This document shows, piece by piece, positions 1 through 10,197 of a stretch of DNA of 22,200 bases. The notes below the pieces were generated by a model. That model made no database searches. It saw nothing but the letters and a program-made list of their open reading frames with translations, and was not told where the DNA came from. Positions within the stretch are counted from its first letter, which is position 1, and each line of letters begins with the position of its first letter. The DNA comes from DATMNI01 sp035570275. GTDB lineage: Bacteria > Acidobacteriota > Terriglobia > Bryobacterales > Bryobacteraceae. Location: NCBI GenBank assembly GCA_035570275.1, contig DATMNI010000162.1, positions 1 to 22,200 of the forward strand, given 5' to 3'. A program made the translations under genes and the position numbers.

Positions 1-1146
1 TCGGGTGGCGTCGAGGCGTGAGGGAGCGAATGGCGGCGATGGCAGGGCCGGCACGAAGCCCGCCACTTGCAGCGGTTCTTTCGGCGGATCGCCGAATCCG
101 GCGGGATCGATGGCGCGCGCGTCCTGTTGAAAAGCCGCGTAGGTCGTATTGATTTGATAAAACTGCTCGGGCGATTGGGGCGGCCGCCACTCTTCGCCGG
201 GCGCTAACGGTCCCCAGCCGGTGAGTTTGGCGCCGCGCAGCCAGTAGACCTCACCGGGTTTGAACACGGTGCTGACCGAGGGCGCCCACACCCAGCCGAG
301 CCGTTCCTTGCGCTGCCAGCGGCCATAGTGATAGGGCAGCCAACCCCACTTGTCGTCGCTCACCCAGGTGTAGCCCAGCGAATCATACCAGCGCCAGCGG
401 CCTTGCTGAAACGGATACCAACCCTCCGTCTGTTTGGGTTTCCATACCGCCCCCAGATCGTCGGTCTGCACCCAATCGCCCTCGGCGTCGAGATCCACCA
501 GGCCGTAGCGCCCGAGCACATGACCGGCGGAAGGCGAACCGGCTTCGGCCTTGTCGCGCTGCTGGCTCCACTGGTCCAATTCCATGGCGGTGACCTCGCG
601 ATCGAGAAAGAAGCGCGCCGTGTTGGAGGGCTCCACACGCACGGTCTGGCCTTCGCGCAGGTCGATTTCAGCGGCCGGCGACGAGAAACGAACCGAGCCC
701 TCGAACACGGCGATGCGGCTGAAGGCTTCGCCGGCTTCCAGGCGCACGCGGGCGCCGCGCAGGAACGTGATCTGGGCGCCCGGCACGGCCAGGGTGAGCG
801 CATCCATGCCCCTGGGTTGGCCGGAAAAGTAGCAGACGCCGCGGTCGAGCGAGAGCAAGGTGACGCGCTGGCCGGTGGAGAGCCGCGTGTAGTCGGAGAG
901 TTCGCCCTGGCTATCCGGCCCGAGGCGCCACGCGCTGCCTTCGTCGAGTTCGATTTCGAGGCGCGACCCAGCCGCCGTTCGCAGCCACGCGGCTTCCACC
1001 AGCGGGAGATTGCGTTGAGCCGGCATCCAGGAATCGGCGGCGGTGAGTTGGACTTCGACCGTGCCCTCAAATTCGCCCAGGCGGGCGTAACGTGCCTGGC
1101 CCGCGAACAGCGCGGCCGGAACCAGCAGCAGGCTGATGAGTCTCAT
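1..1146 (-). CDS. FecR/DUF6600-type secreted protein, C-terminus cut by window edge
   Basis: The minus-strand frame starting at ATG 1146 is open to base 1, giving 382 residues of an incomplete protein. A GGAGG lies just upstream of the ATG (1151-1155 region). The N-terminus MRLISLLLVPAALFAGQA is a signal peptide. Residues about 25-185 resemble a FecR domain (WLRTAAGSRLEIELDEGSAW, FEGSVRFSSPAAEIDL). Residues about 215-310 hold the Trp/Tyr-rich DUF6600 pattern, with WGWLPYHYGRW as its core. The protein aligns almost without gaps to the one at 10198-12066, roughly two thirds identical by eye. I infer an exported envelope protein; its biochemical role is unknown, and there is no TonB-receptor or sigma-factor neighbour to suggest classical FecR signalling. 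It is divergent from the macroglobulin operon. Confidence 0.85.
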   Translation of the reverse strand, partial: MRLISLLLVPAALFAGQARYARLGEFEGTVEVQLTAADSWMPAQRNLPLVEAAWLRTAAGSRLEIELDEGSAWRLGPDSQGELSDYTRLSTGQRVTLLSLDRGVCYFSGQPRGMDALTLAVPGAQITFLRGARVRLEAGEAFSRIAVFEGSVRFSSPAAEIDLREGQTVRVEPSNTARFFLDREVTAMELDQWSQQRDKAEAGSPSAGHVLGRYGLVDLDAEGDWVQTDDLGAVWKPKQTEGWYPFQQGRWRWYDSLGYTWVSDDKWGWLPYHYGRWQRKERLGWVWAPSVSTVFKPGEVYWLRGAKLTGWGPLAPGEEWRPPQSPEQFYQINTTYAAFQQDARAIDPAGFGDPPKEPLQVAGFVPALPSPPFAPSRLDATR

Positions 1147-1801
1147 AAACCTCCGATTTTGCCAGCTTGATGCTAGAGTGACGGCGCGCAGGCGGCTGGC
1201 GTTCAATGCAATTGTACCCGCGATTCGGCAGCGCGCAGGAAACGGGGATAGCCGTCCACGACAACAAAGGTCAGGCACAGGCCCGCAGGAGTGTGCTTTG
1301 CGCTACGAGATTCACTCAAAGGAACGGCGTTTACCAGGACCGATCCGGTTATTGGACGAAAGGGCTGTTCTCGCCTCTGTAAACCGTTGGCGATCACCGA
1401 GGGGAATCCGGCGCTCGCCGGTTCGCGGGGGCACTTCGACAATGTGGGCGTTTCGTCCATACGGAACAGAGTGAATGGCCCTCAGCGCCGCCTTGCGCCG
1501 GCTCTCGAACCATCTCGGCCGGTGGACTTGGCTCGTTGGTTCGGATTTACACCAAAATTGCCCTGGCCTCTTTCGTGAAGACTCTCCTTGATCGAGAAGA
1601 TCGCACGCGAACGGCTGAGAGCCTGTAGTATTTGGGGTTAATGTGCTTGATTTCAGCAAAAGATCCATTTGGTTCTTATTGGGGTCGCGTAGGCCGGTGA
1701 GAGCACGCGTGTCTGGAGAGCAACATGTTGAAGACCTTTTGACGCGGCCGCCTGATGCTTAAAGATACCGTGTCTTCACTCTGCCAATGGCATAAATAAA
1801 T
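1147..1801. other. 655-bp intergenic region between divergent genes
   Basis: No convincing gene is present. Several overlapping frames on both strands stay open for 85-118 codons, but their composition is poor, they have no ribosome-binding sites and no family motif. The stretch up to 1521 contains one copy of a repeat also found inverted at the right edge of the window. On the minus strand a TACAAT hexamer (1211-1216) could be a -10 element for the FecR/DUF6600 gene. On the plus strand TTGACG (1739-1744), followed by an A/T-rich TTAAAGAT stretch at 1759-1766, is a weak promoter candidate for the macroglobulin operon. No strong ribosome-binding site precedes ATG 1802. Confidence 0.5.
1453..1521 (-). 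repeat. Dispersed repeat, copy A (inverted partner at 22132-22200)
   Basis: The reverse complement of 1453-1521 matches 22132-22200 at 65 of 69 positions by direct alignment. Similarity stops at 1521/22132, so that is one boundary. The other boundary cannot be seen because copy B reaches the window edge; the element may extend leftwards from 1453 into the rest of this intergenic region. The four mismatches are all non-synonymous in the frame shared with the acylase remnant, so conservation of that protein frame does not explain the match. Confidence 0.8.
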
Positions 1802-4800
1802 ATGACAAATCTCGCAACTCTACGGGCGTTTCTGGCGGCGCTGTTACGCGTCGCGACCAAACTTACAGCCGGAGTCTGGTGGCTCAGCACGCGGGTGATC
1901 GGCCGTTGGGAGTGGCAGCCGCCTTCATGGCTGGTGTGGATCGGTAGCCGGCTTGCGCAAGCCGGGCGCTACGTTGCGGCAGACGCAAAACGCGCGGGAC
2001 TCATGCTCGTGGTGGCAGGTGGCATGATTGGCGGCTGGGTCTGGTATTTGAGCCGCCCGGTTCCACACTACGTCACGTTCACCGTCACTGCACCTGGGCT
2101 TACCGAGTACGGCGACAAGGGGATCTCTTCCATCAAACCGCTGGCCCTGAAATTCAGCGAGTCCGCGGCGCCGTTGCAGCAGGTGGAAAAGACGGTCACG
2201 GCCGGGATCGACCTTTCCCCGAAGATGCCCGGCGCCTGGCGCTGGGTGAGCGACAAGGACCTCGAATTCGCGCCGAAGAACGACTGGCCCATTGACAAGG
2301 CGTTTACCGTTTCGTTCGCGCGGAAGGGCTTCTTCGCCCGGGGAGTTTTGCTGGAAGACTTCAGCTTTGACTTCCGGAGCCAGCCCTTTACCTCGAAGAT
2401 TACGGAGAGCCAATTCTACCAGGACCCTCGGGACCCGAATCTCAAAAAGCTGGTCGCCACGCTGCAATTCAGTCACCCGGTGGACACGGGCCAGTTGGAA
2501 CAACGAGTGTCTCTGGCGGTGGCGAAAGACGCGGGGTACCTGGGATTGAAGGCCGACAGCCGGAGCTACACGGTGGTCTACGACAAGTTCAAGCTGGCGG
2601 CCTACATCCATTCCGCGGCCCTGGCGATGCCGCGCGATGATACGCCGATCACGCTGCGAGTCGATAAAGGCGTTAGGGCGGCACGAGGCGGCAACGAGAC
2701 CAAGGACCGGCTGGAGGCCGTAGTCATTATTCCCGGCCGCTCCAGCCTGCGGTTCTCGCGATTGCAGATGACGCTGGTGGACAACGCCCGCTATGAGCCC
2801 GAGCAGATTCTGTTGATGACCAGTTCGTCGCCGGTGCCGGAAAAGGCATTGGCCGGAAGAGTGTCTGCGTACCTGCTGCCGGTGCGCCATCCAAACAACG
2901 GAAGGAAGACACGAATCCGTATAGCTGGAACGATGAGAGCCAGGTCGGCAAGGAAATCGTCTCGCTGTCCCAGGCCGTGCCGCTTAGCTACGTCTCGTCG
3001 GAGCAGGGCGGGGACACCTCGCACGGGTTCAAGTTTCGCGCACCCGTGGGCCGCTACATTTACGTGGTGGTGCCCGATGGCGTGGAAGGGATCGGCGGGT
3101 ACCTTTCGGGCAAACCTTTCGTCGGAACGTTTCAGGTGGAACCGTACCGCCAGGCTCTGGCTTTTCTGGGGAAGGGCGCCCTTTTGCCGTTATCGGGAGA
3201 CAAGAAGGTGGGGTTCCTGGTGCGCGATGTGGACCACGTGGAGATTGAGATCGGCCGCGTGCTGCCCAACCAGTTGCAGCACATCGCACCCACGATGGGA
3301 GATTTCAGCAGCCCTTATGTGAACCCAAGCCTGGCGGACCAGGTGGTGGAACGCTTCATCGAAGTTCGGGATTACAGCGACAAACAGCCGGGTAAGCCCA
3401 CTTATGACAGCATTGACCTTGGCCGCTATTTGCATGGCAAGACGCAGACGAATCAGGGGCTGTTCCTGCTGAGAGTGCGCTCGGTCATTCCGGCGGAGAA
3501 AAACGCCGCTGAGCCGGGCGATGCCGAAGCCCCATCCGATGGCGAAGAGGGCGGTCAAGCGGAGAGCCAGGGAAACGGGATTCAGGATACGCGGCTGATC
3601 CTGATCACCGACCTCGGTTTCATCGTGAAGCAGGCGAAAGACGGCACCCGCGATGTGTTCGTGCAGTCAATCCACAGCGGCCTGCCGGTGGACGGCGCGC
3701 GCATCGAGGCCATTGGGCGCAACGGCCAGGCGGTGCTGGCCGCGACCACGGAGAATGGGGGCCGGGCGACGCTGCCGAAGTTCGTCCAATTGAAGCGCGA
3801 AAAAGCCCCGCTGCTGATCGTGGCGCAGAAGGATTCCGACCTTTCCTTCATGCCCTTCCAGACGCAGGGCCGGATGCTGGATCTCTCGCGGTTCGACACT
3901 GGCGGAATTGAGAATGAAAAATCGGCGCAGCAGTTGTCGACCTATTTGTTCTCGGATCGGGGAATTTACCGTCCCGGCGAGACCACACATCTTGGCGTCA
4001 TTGCACGGACGGCGGACTGGAAGTCGTCGTTGGCCGGACTGCCGATGGAGGTGGAAATCACGGACTCGCGAGGCGCAGTGGTCAGCCGCAGTGCGCTCAA
4101 GCTATCGGCTGCGGCTTTCGAGGAGATCGCCTTCACCAGCCAGCTTGCAGCGCCCACGGGCACGTACGAGGCAACCGCGTTTCTGGTGAAGAACGAGAAG
4201 ACGCGGGAAACTCTGGGCAGCACTTCATTCAAGGTGCAGGAGTTCGAGCCGGATCGAATGAAAATACGGCTCGAGCTCACGGATAAGCCTAAAGAAGGAT
4301 GGCTGAGGCCGGACGACGTGAAGCCGAGTGCCGTGGTGGCCCACCTGTTCGGAGAGCCGGCCGCGGGTCGGCGCGTGGAAGCGGAGATGGGCCTGACCGC
4401 GGTGCTGCCGATGTTTGCGCGGTATCCGGACCATCGCTTCCAGGTGGGTGAGTCGATCAACGAGCCCTTTCATGAAAGCCTTCCTGCGACGGTCACGGAC
4501 GACAAGGGCATCGCGACGTTCCGGCCCGACCTGGGCCGCTTCACGGGACGGGCATACCGGTTGAACCTGCTGGCCCGCGCGTTCGAGGCGGAAGGCGGCC
4601 GCAACGTGGCGGCGCAGAGCTCTGCCATCGTATCGAATGCGGCCTATCTGGCCGGGGTCAAGCCGGATGGCGACCTCACGTTCGTCAAGCGCGGCAGCGC
4701 CAGGCAGGCGCATTGGCTGGCGGTCAATCAACAGCTTGACCCGGTGGCGGCGGACTCTCTGACGCTGGAATGGGTGCAGCGCAAATACGTCTCCGTGCTG

Positions 4801-7773
4801 ACCCAGCAAAACAACCGTACGTATAAATATGTTTCCAGGCGGAAGGAGATTGTCCGCGATAGCCGGAAGGTCCAAATCGCGGCGGGCGGCAGCAACTTCG
4901 CGCTGCCTACGCACGAGCCGGGAGATTTTGTGCTGGTACTGCGGGACGCGGCAGGCGCCCCGTTGAACCAGCTCAGCTACAGCGTGGCGGGTGAGGCGAA
5001 TTTATCGAAGTCGCTGGATCGCGATGCCGAACTCCAGGTCCAGCTCGATAAGCCATCCTACGCGGGCGGCGACACGATTGAGGTGAGTATCCGCGCGCCG
5101 TACGTCGGCGCCGGACTGATTACGATTGAGCGCGACCGCGTGTACCAGCACCGGTGGTTCAAGACGTCGACCACCAGTTCGGTGCAACGGATTGCGTTGC
5201 CCCGGGATTTCGAAGGCAATGGTTATGTCAGCGTTCAGTTCGTGCGCGACCCATCCTCGGATGAAATCTTCACCAGCCCGCTGTCTTACGGAGTGGCCGC
5301 GTTCGCCGCCAGTCTGGCGGCACGGAAGCAGCCGCTCACTCTGAATGTGCCGCGCGAAATCAAGCCGGGCACGACCCTGACGATGCTGGTGGCGCCGGCC
5401 GAGGCCTCGCGGGTGGCGCTGCTGGCGGTGGATGAAGGCATCCTGCAGGTAGCGCGATATAAGAATCCGGATCCGCTGGCGTACTTCTTTCAGAAGCGGA
5501 TGCTGGAGACGCAAACCACGCAGATCCTGGATCTGATTCTGCCGGAATTCAAGCGCTTCCTGGAACTGGCGGCGCCGGGAGGGGATGCCGATGGGGGCTT
5601 CGCGCGGCATCTGAACCCGTTCGCCAGGAAGCGTAAGCCGCCGGTGGCGTACTGGTCCGGGCTGGTGGATGTGGGTCCGGCGGGGCATCAGTTCCGCTAC
5701 GCCGTGCCCGACTACTTCAACGGGAAGTTGCGCGTAGTCGCGATCGCCGTGAGTGCCGCGCGGGTAGGGACGGCTGAGGGCGCAACCGAAGTGAAGGGCA
5801 GTTTCATCCTGACGCCGAACGTCCCAACGATGGTGGCTCCGGGTGACGAGTTCACGGTTAGCGTTGGGGTCTTCAACAATACGGTGGGCGGGAACGGGCC
5901 GATTCGTCTGGAAGCCCAGGTGAGCGCGGGCTTGTCGCCGGCGGGCCCGGCGGCGGTGGATCTTCAGGTGGCGGATAAGCGGGAAGCCGCCGGCGAGTTC
6001 CGCTTCAAGGCGAATGCGGTGCTGGGTCCGGCCGCGTTGAAGTTCGTGGCCCGCAGGGGTGCCGCGGAAGCGCGGATGGAAGAAAGCGTAAGCGTGCGGC
6101 CGGCGGTGGCTTATCGCACGCAACTCACGCTGGGCCGATTCGAGAACGGCAGCATGGCCGTTTCCCTGACTCGCGACATGTACAGTGAGAATCGGAAGGT
6201 GGAAGCGGCGGTGTCAGCAGTGCCCCTGGTCTGGGGTCAGGGACTGATCGCATGGCTGGACAATTATCCGTATGTCTGCACGGAGCAACTGGTGAGCAAG
6301 GGAACGGCGGCCCTGCTGCTGGCGTCGCGGCCCGAATTCGGCGCCGTGCGGAATCGCGACGGTGCGTCGCCGGCAAGCGCGGGGGCAAGCGCGGTGGCGG
6401 CGTTGCAGAGCCGTCAGAACGATTCGGGTGGATTCGGCCTGTGGTCATCTTCGCCCGATACGGCTGAATTCCCGACTGTCTATGCGGCCCAGTTTCTGCT
6501 GGAGGCGAAGGACCGCGGCCAGAAGATCTCCCCCGCACTGCTCACCGGCGTCGATGACTGGCTGTCGCGGTTTGCTTCCACTCCAGCATCGAGCCTGGCG
6601 GACGGGCGGTGGCGGGCGTATGCGGTTTACCTGCTGGCGCGGCAGGGGATCAAACCGGCGAATTCGCTTTCGAACGTCGAGCAGGAGTTGTCGCACCGGT
6701 ATCCGCAGGCGTGGCCCACCGATCTCTCGGCGGGATGGCTGGCGGCCACGTACCGGCTGATGCAGCGCAACACCGATGCGGAGCGGATTATCGCGAAGGT
6801 TCCGTGGTCGCGGCAAAAGAAAGATTTGGGTGAAGAGGCCTACTACGACCCGGTGGTCCACGACGCGCAACTGCTCTACCTTCTGGCGCGGCACTTTCCC
6901 GCGCGGCTGGGCGCGGTTCCGGCGACAGTGCTGGAAGATCTGGGCTCTGCAGCCAGCGGCAATCGGATCGACTCGTTGTCCGCGGCCTGGACACTGCTGG
7001 CGCTGGACGCTTACGCGAAAGCGGCGGGGGCCGCGGGAAAACTCGGCATCGCGGAGATTGGAAAGGACGGGCGCGAGCGCGCCTTGACTGTAACGGCCGG
7101 CGCGATGCCCAACGCAGAGGTGTCCATCAATGCCGCCAAGGTGCAGTTCAGCAAGGAGGGCGCGCTGGCAGGCTATTACTCCGTGAATGAGTCGGGCTTC
7201 GATCGCAATTCGCCCGCGGCGCCGATCAATCCGGCAGTCAACCAGCCGGCAGTCAACCAGCCGGCAGTCAACCAGCCGGCAGTGAACCAGGGCATCGAAA
7301 TCGTCCACGAATTTCTGGACTTGAGCGGCAATCCGGTCACGAAGGTGAGAGTAGGCGAGGAGTTCCTGGTTCGCTTGCGGTTGCGCGCGACCAGGCGCGA
7401 CCGGGTTCCCCAGATCGCGGTGGTGGACTTGCTGCCGGGAGGAACGGAGGCGGTTCTGGAGTTGCGTCCGCCCGCTGACAGCAGTACTCCGGGCGCCGAT
7501 CCCGCCGCTTCGAGGCAAGGGGCAGGCCGGTACTCGGGGTTGCCCATCGGACTGCCCGATAAATCCAACTGGGTGCCGCAGCACGTGGATGTGCGTGACG
7601 ATCGCGTGGTGCTCTATGGCGACATCGGCAAGGATGCCGGCACGTTTGTCTACCGCGCGAGAGCGACTAATGAGGGAGTGTTCCAGTCGCCGCCCGCTTT
7701 TGCCGAAGGCTTGTACTCGCCCCAAACGACAGGCATCGGCCTCTCCGGCAAGCTGGAAATTGTGAAGCCATGA
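1802..7773 (+). CDS. Bacterial alpha-2-macroglobulin with thioester (YfhM type); one frameshift near 2893
   Basis: A periplasmic protease-trap homolog of about 1990 residues, larger than E. coli YfhM (about 1650). Two frames must be joined: ATG 1802 to about 2893, then a -1 shift into the frame that ends at 7773. Both sides of the shift read as good macroglobulin sequence (AYLLPVRHP, then KEDTNPYSWNDESQVGKEI). The N-terminus has a cytoplasmic stretch of about 62 residues and one membrane helix (about 65-85, AGLMLVVAGGMIGGWVWYL) instead of a lipobox. The MG2-type motif DRGIYRPGET begins near 3955. The thioester motif is intact as YPYVCTEQ, codons 6277-6288, about Cys1493. Four PAVNQ repeats precede the C-terminal domain. 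In this family proteases cleave a bait region and become covalently trapped. The stop overlaps the PBP1C start (ATGA), the arrangement known for thioester macroglobulins next to pbpC. The break may be a real mutation or a sequence error. Confidence 0.85.
7231..7290 (+). repeat. 4 x 15-bp tandem repeat inside the macroglobulin gene
   Basis: Four units of CCGGCAGTCAACCAG lie head to tail; the fourth has one change (GTC to GTG plus AAC kept in frame). They encode PAVNQ four times in a linker between the helical thioester domain and the C-terminal macroglobulin domain. The unit is a multiple of three, so copy-number change would alter linker length without a frameshift. Confidence 0.95.
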
Positions 7774-10103
7774 AAACAACAATAGCGACGATAGCGGCGC
7801 CGGCGGTGGTCGCACGTCTCCTTCTGTTGTTGCGGGTGTGGCCTCACGCGCCGCTGGCGGAGCGTGTGCCGCTCTCCACCGCGGTGTGGTCCGCCGACCA
7901 CGAACTGCTTCGCGTCACGCTGGCATCCGACGATCAATACCGGCTGTGGACGGCGATCTCCGAGATGTCACCGGTTCTTGTGGAGGCGTTCCTGCTGAAA
8001 GAGGACCGCTGGTTCTACTGGCATCCCGGCGTCAACCCGGCGGCGCTGTTTCGCGCGGGCTTTCGAACCTATCGTAGCTCGGGACGGCGAGCGGGACGGC
8101 AGGGCGGTTCCACGATATCCATGCAGTTGGCGCGGATGCTTTACGGTCTGAAGACCAGAACCGCAGCGGGGAAGGCGCGGCAGATCGCGGCAGCAGTCTG
8201 GCTCGAGGCCCGATACTCAAAGCGCGAATTACTGGAAGCGTACTTGAACGTTGCGCCATTCGGGGGCAATGTTCAGGGTGTCGGCGCCGCCAGCCGGATC
8301 TTTTTCGGCAAACCACCGGGTCGTGTGAGTCTGGGGGAGGCGGTAACGCTGGCCGTGATTCCTCAGAGCCCCGCGGCGCGCACAGGAAACGGGCTGCAGC
8401 AAGAGAAGCTGCTGAAGGCTCGCGGACAACTAGCGGCATTGTGGCTGGCGCACCATCGCGCCGGCGAGACGGAACGGCGCCAGTTGCAGTCGCCGATCGG
8501 AGCCAGGCCCGAGTTCGCCATGCCGTACCTCGCGCCGCACTTTGTGGATGGGCTGCTCGCCGCACGTACCGGCCGGTCTCCACGCGTGGATACCACGCTC
8601 GACGCCGGTCTGCAGAGGACGGTGGAGCGCCAGATCGAGCGGTATATCGACGAATACGGCGACCGCGGAATCCGCAACGCGGCAGCCCTGCTGCTGGACT
8701 CACGCGAGATGTCAGTCAAGGCATGGGTAGGGTCGGCCGACTACTGGAACCAGGCGATCGATGGCCAGGTGGACGGCGTTCTGGCGAAGCGTTCTCCGGG
8801 CTCCGCGCTCAAGCCTTTCATTTACGCGATTGCGCTCGATCAAGGCGTGTTGCATCCGCGGACCATACTGCGCGATTCGCCAACCTCGTTCGGCCCGTTC
8901 ACGCCGGAAAACTTCGACGGCCGTTTCTTCGGGCCGATCACAGCCGAGGAAGCGCTGATCCGCAGCCGTAACGTGCCCGCCGTGTGGGTTTCGATGCAAC
9001 TCAGGCAACCGAATCTCTACGGATTCCTGCAGAGCGCGGGTGTAAGCCGCCTGAAGCCCGAATCGTACTACGGACTGGCGCTGGCGCTGGGCGGCGGCGA
9101 AGTCACCATGGAGGAACTCGCCGGACTCTATGGAATGCTGGCGAACCAGGGGATGGTGCGTCCAGTGCGCGCGGCGACATACCAACAGCCGCGCAAAGCG
9201 GACGAAGGGGCGCGGATGCTCAGCCCGGAGGCCGCGTTCATTACACTCGACATGCTGCGCCGCAATCCGCGGCCCGATGAAGATGGAGCGCCGGCCGTTC
9301 GCAGCCGTTGGCCGGTGGCGTGGAAGACCGGCACGTCATGGGGATTTCGCGATGCGTGGTCGGCGGGTGTTGTGGGGCCCTATGTGCTGGTAGTCTGGAT
9401 CGGCGAGTTCTCCGGAAAGGGAAATCCGAGCTTCGTCGGCATCGACGCTGCGGCGCCGTTGTTCTTCCGAATCACCGATGCCTTGAATTTCGCACGCGTG
9501 AAGGAAGCGGCGCCGGACCTGAAACCGCCGCCTGGCGTCAGCAGGGTCGCGGTCTGCGCCGAAAGCGGAGACTTGCCCAACGCGTGGTGCCCGCACACGG
9601 TTGAGACCTGGTACATTCCGGGCAAATCACCGATCCGGGTCAGCCAGTTGCATCGCGCCGTCGCGATTGATATAGCGACCGGACGTCCGGCCTGCCCGCC
9701 TTATTCCCCCAACACGACCCGCTTCGAAGTATTCGAGTTTTGGAGCTCCGACATGCTGAAACTGTTTCGCGAAGCGGGAATGCCGCGGCGCGTACCGCCG
9801 CCGCTGCCGGCTTGCGCGGCGGAAGATAGCTCGGAAACTCCGCGCGTCGCATCCCCGCTGCTCGGGGTCACCTATACTTTACGGCGTTCCCAGCCCGATG
9901 GCGTCATTGCGCTAGAGGCAAGCGCCGCGGCGGATGTGCAGAACGTGTTCTGGTTTGACGGCGGCGCCCTGATCGGAAAGGTCTCCGTTGGCGAAGGGGC
10001 GCTTGCCTGGCGCCCAACGGTAGATGGAGCGCATCTGATTCGCGTGATCGACGACCATGGGCGAGCGGCGGAGCGCGATGTTCAGGTGCAGTTTGCGCCG
10101 TGA
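7770..10103 (+). CDS. pbpC: Penicillin-binding protein 1C, bifunctional peptidoglycan synthase
   Basis: 777 residues, close to E. coli PbpC (770). It polymerises lipid II into glycan strands and carries a penicillin-binding transpeptidase domain. A short N-terminal membrane anchor (about residues 5-24) is followed by a family 51 glycosyltransferase domain with EDRWFYWHPG (catalytic Glu78), GGSTISMQLARML and AYLNVAPFGGNVQGVGAA. The transpeptidase domain has all three motifs: SALK (Ser345, Lys348), SRN (Ser399) and KTGTS (Lys519). The last 90 or so residues resemble the C-terminal BiPBP_C domain, which separates PBP1C from PBP1A/1B. ATG 7770 overlaps the macroglobulin stop by four bases, implying translational coupling. 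The pairing suggests cell-wall repair coupled to trapping of attacking proteases; that role is an inference from the known family pairing. Confidence 0.95.
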   Translation: MKTTIATIAAPAVVARLLLLLRVWPHAPLAERVPLSTAVWSADHELLRVTLASDDQYRLWTAISEMSPVLVEAFLLKEDRWFYWHPGVNPAALFRAGFRTYRSSGRRAGRQGGSTISMQLARMLYGLKTRTAAGKARQIAAAVWLEARYSKRELLEAYLNVAPFGGNVQGVGAASRIFFGKPPGRVSLGEAVTLAVIPQSPAARTGNGLQQEKLLKARGQLAALWLAHHRAGETERRQLQSPIGARPEFAMPYLAPHFVDGLLAARTGRSPRVDTTLDAGLQRTVERQIERYIDEYGDRGIRNAAALLLDSREMSVKAWVGSADYWNQAIDGQVDGVLAKRSPGSALKPFIYAIALDQGVLHPRTILRDSPTSFGPFTPENFDGRFFGPITAEEALIRSRNVPAVWVSMQLRQPNLYGFLQSAGVSRLKPESYYGLALALGGGEVTMEELAGLYGMLANQGMVRPVRAATYQQPRKADEGARMLSPEAAFITLDMLRRNPRPDEDGAPAVRSRWPVAWKTGTSWGFRDAWSAGVVGPYVLVVWIGEFSGKGNPSFVGIDAAAPLFFRITDALNFARVKEAAPDLKPPPGVSRVAVCAESGDLPNAWCPHTVETWYIPGKSPIRVSQLHRAVAIDIATGRPACPPYSPNTTRFEVFEFWSSDMLKLFREAGMPRRVPPPLPACAAEDSSETPRVASPLLGVTYTLRRSQPDGVIALEASAAADVQNVFWFDGGALIGKVSVGEGALAWRPTVDGAHLIRVIDDHGRAAERDVQVQFAP

Positions 10104-10150
10104 GCAGATTCAGCTTCCTGTTGGCCGCGTTTCGATTCGGAGGACGAACG

Positions 10151-10176
10151 GATACCTCAACCTGCAACCAGGTATC
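10151..10176. terminator. Small hairpin between convergent genes, possible terminator
   Basis: GATACCT (10151-10157) and AGGTATC (10170-10176) are perfectly complementary 7-bp arms with a 12-base loop, lying in the 94-bp gap between the ends of pbpC and the FecR/DUF6600 gene. There is no T tract after either arm, so it is not a standard intrinsic terminator. Position is the main argument. Confidence 0.3.
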
Positions 10177-10197
10177 ATGCGGAGCCGGAAACCTGTG

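Noticed and set aside
1203..1668. Minus-strand frames of 85 and 118 codons in the left intergenic region
   Set aside because: No ribosome-binding site, no recognisable domain, and mutually overlapping frames equally open. Part of the sequence is a dispersed repeat, so they are more likely non-coding.
2893..2899. AAACAAC as a programmed -1 frameshift site
   Set aside because: It does not follow the X XXY YYZ rule fully, and no clear downstream hairpin or upstream Shine-Dalgarno-like stimulator was seen; a single-base deletion explains the data more simply.
2977..7773. A separate macroglobulin gene starting at GTG 2977
   Set aside because: The frame upstream of 2977 back to about 2893 continues coherent macroglobulin sequence, and a protein starting there would lack any export signal.
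5002..7815. Long minus-strand open frames (373 and 456 codons) inside the macroglobulin gene
   Set aside because: They are rich in Arg, His, Gln and Pro without family motifs and lie opposite strong macroglobulin coding sequence; they are shadow frames of GC-rich DNA.
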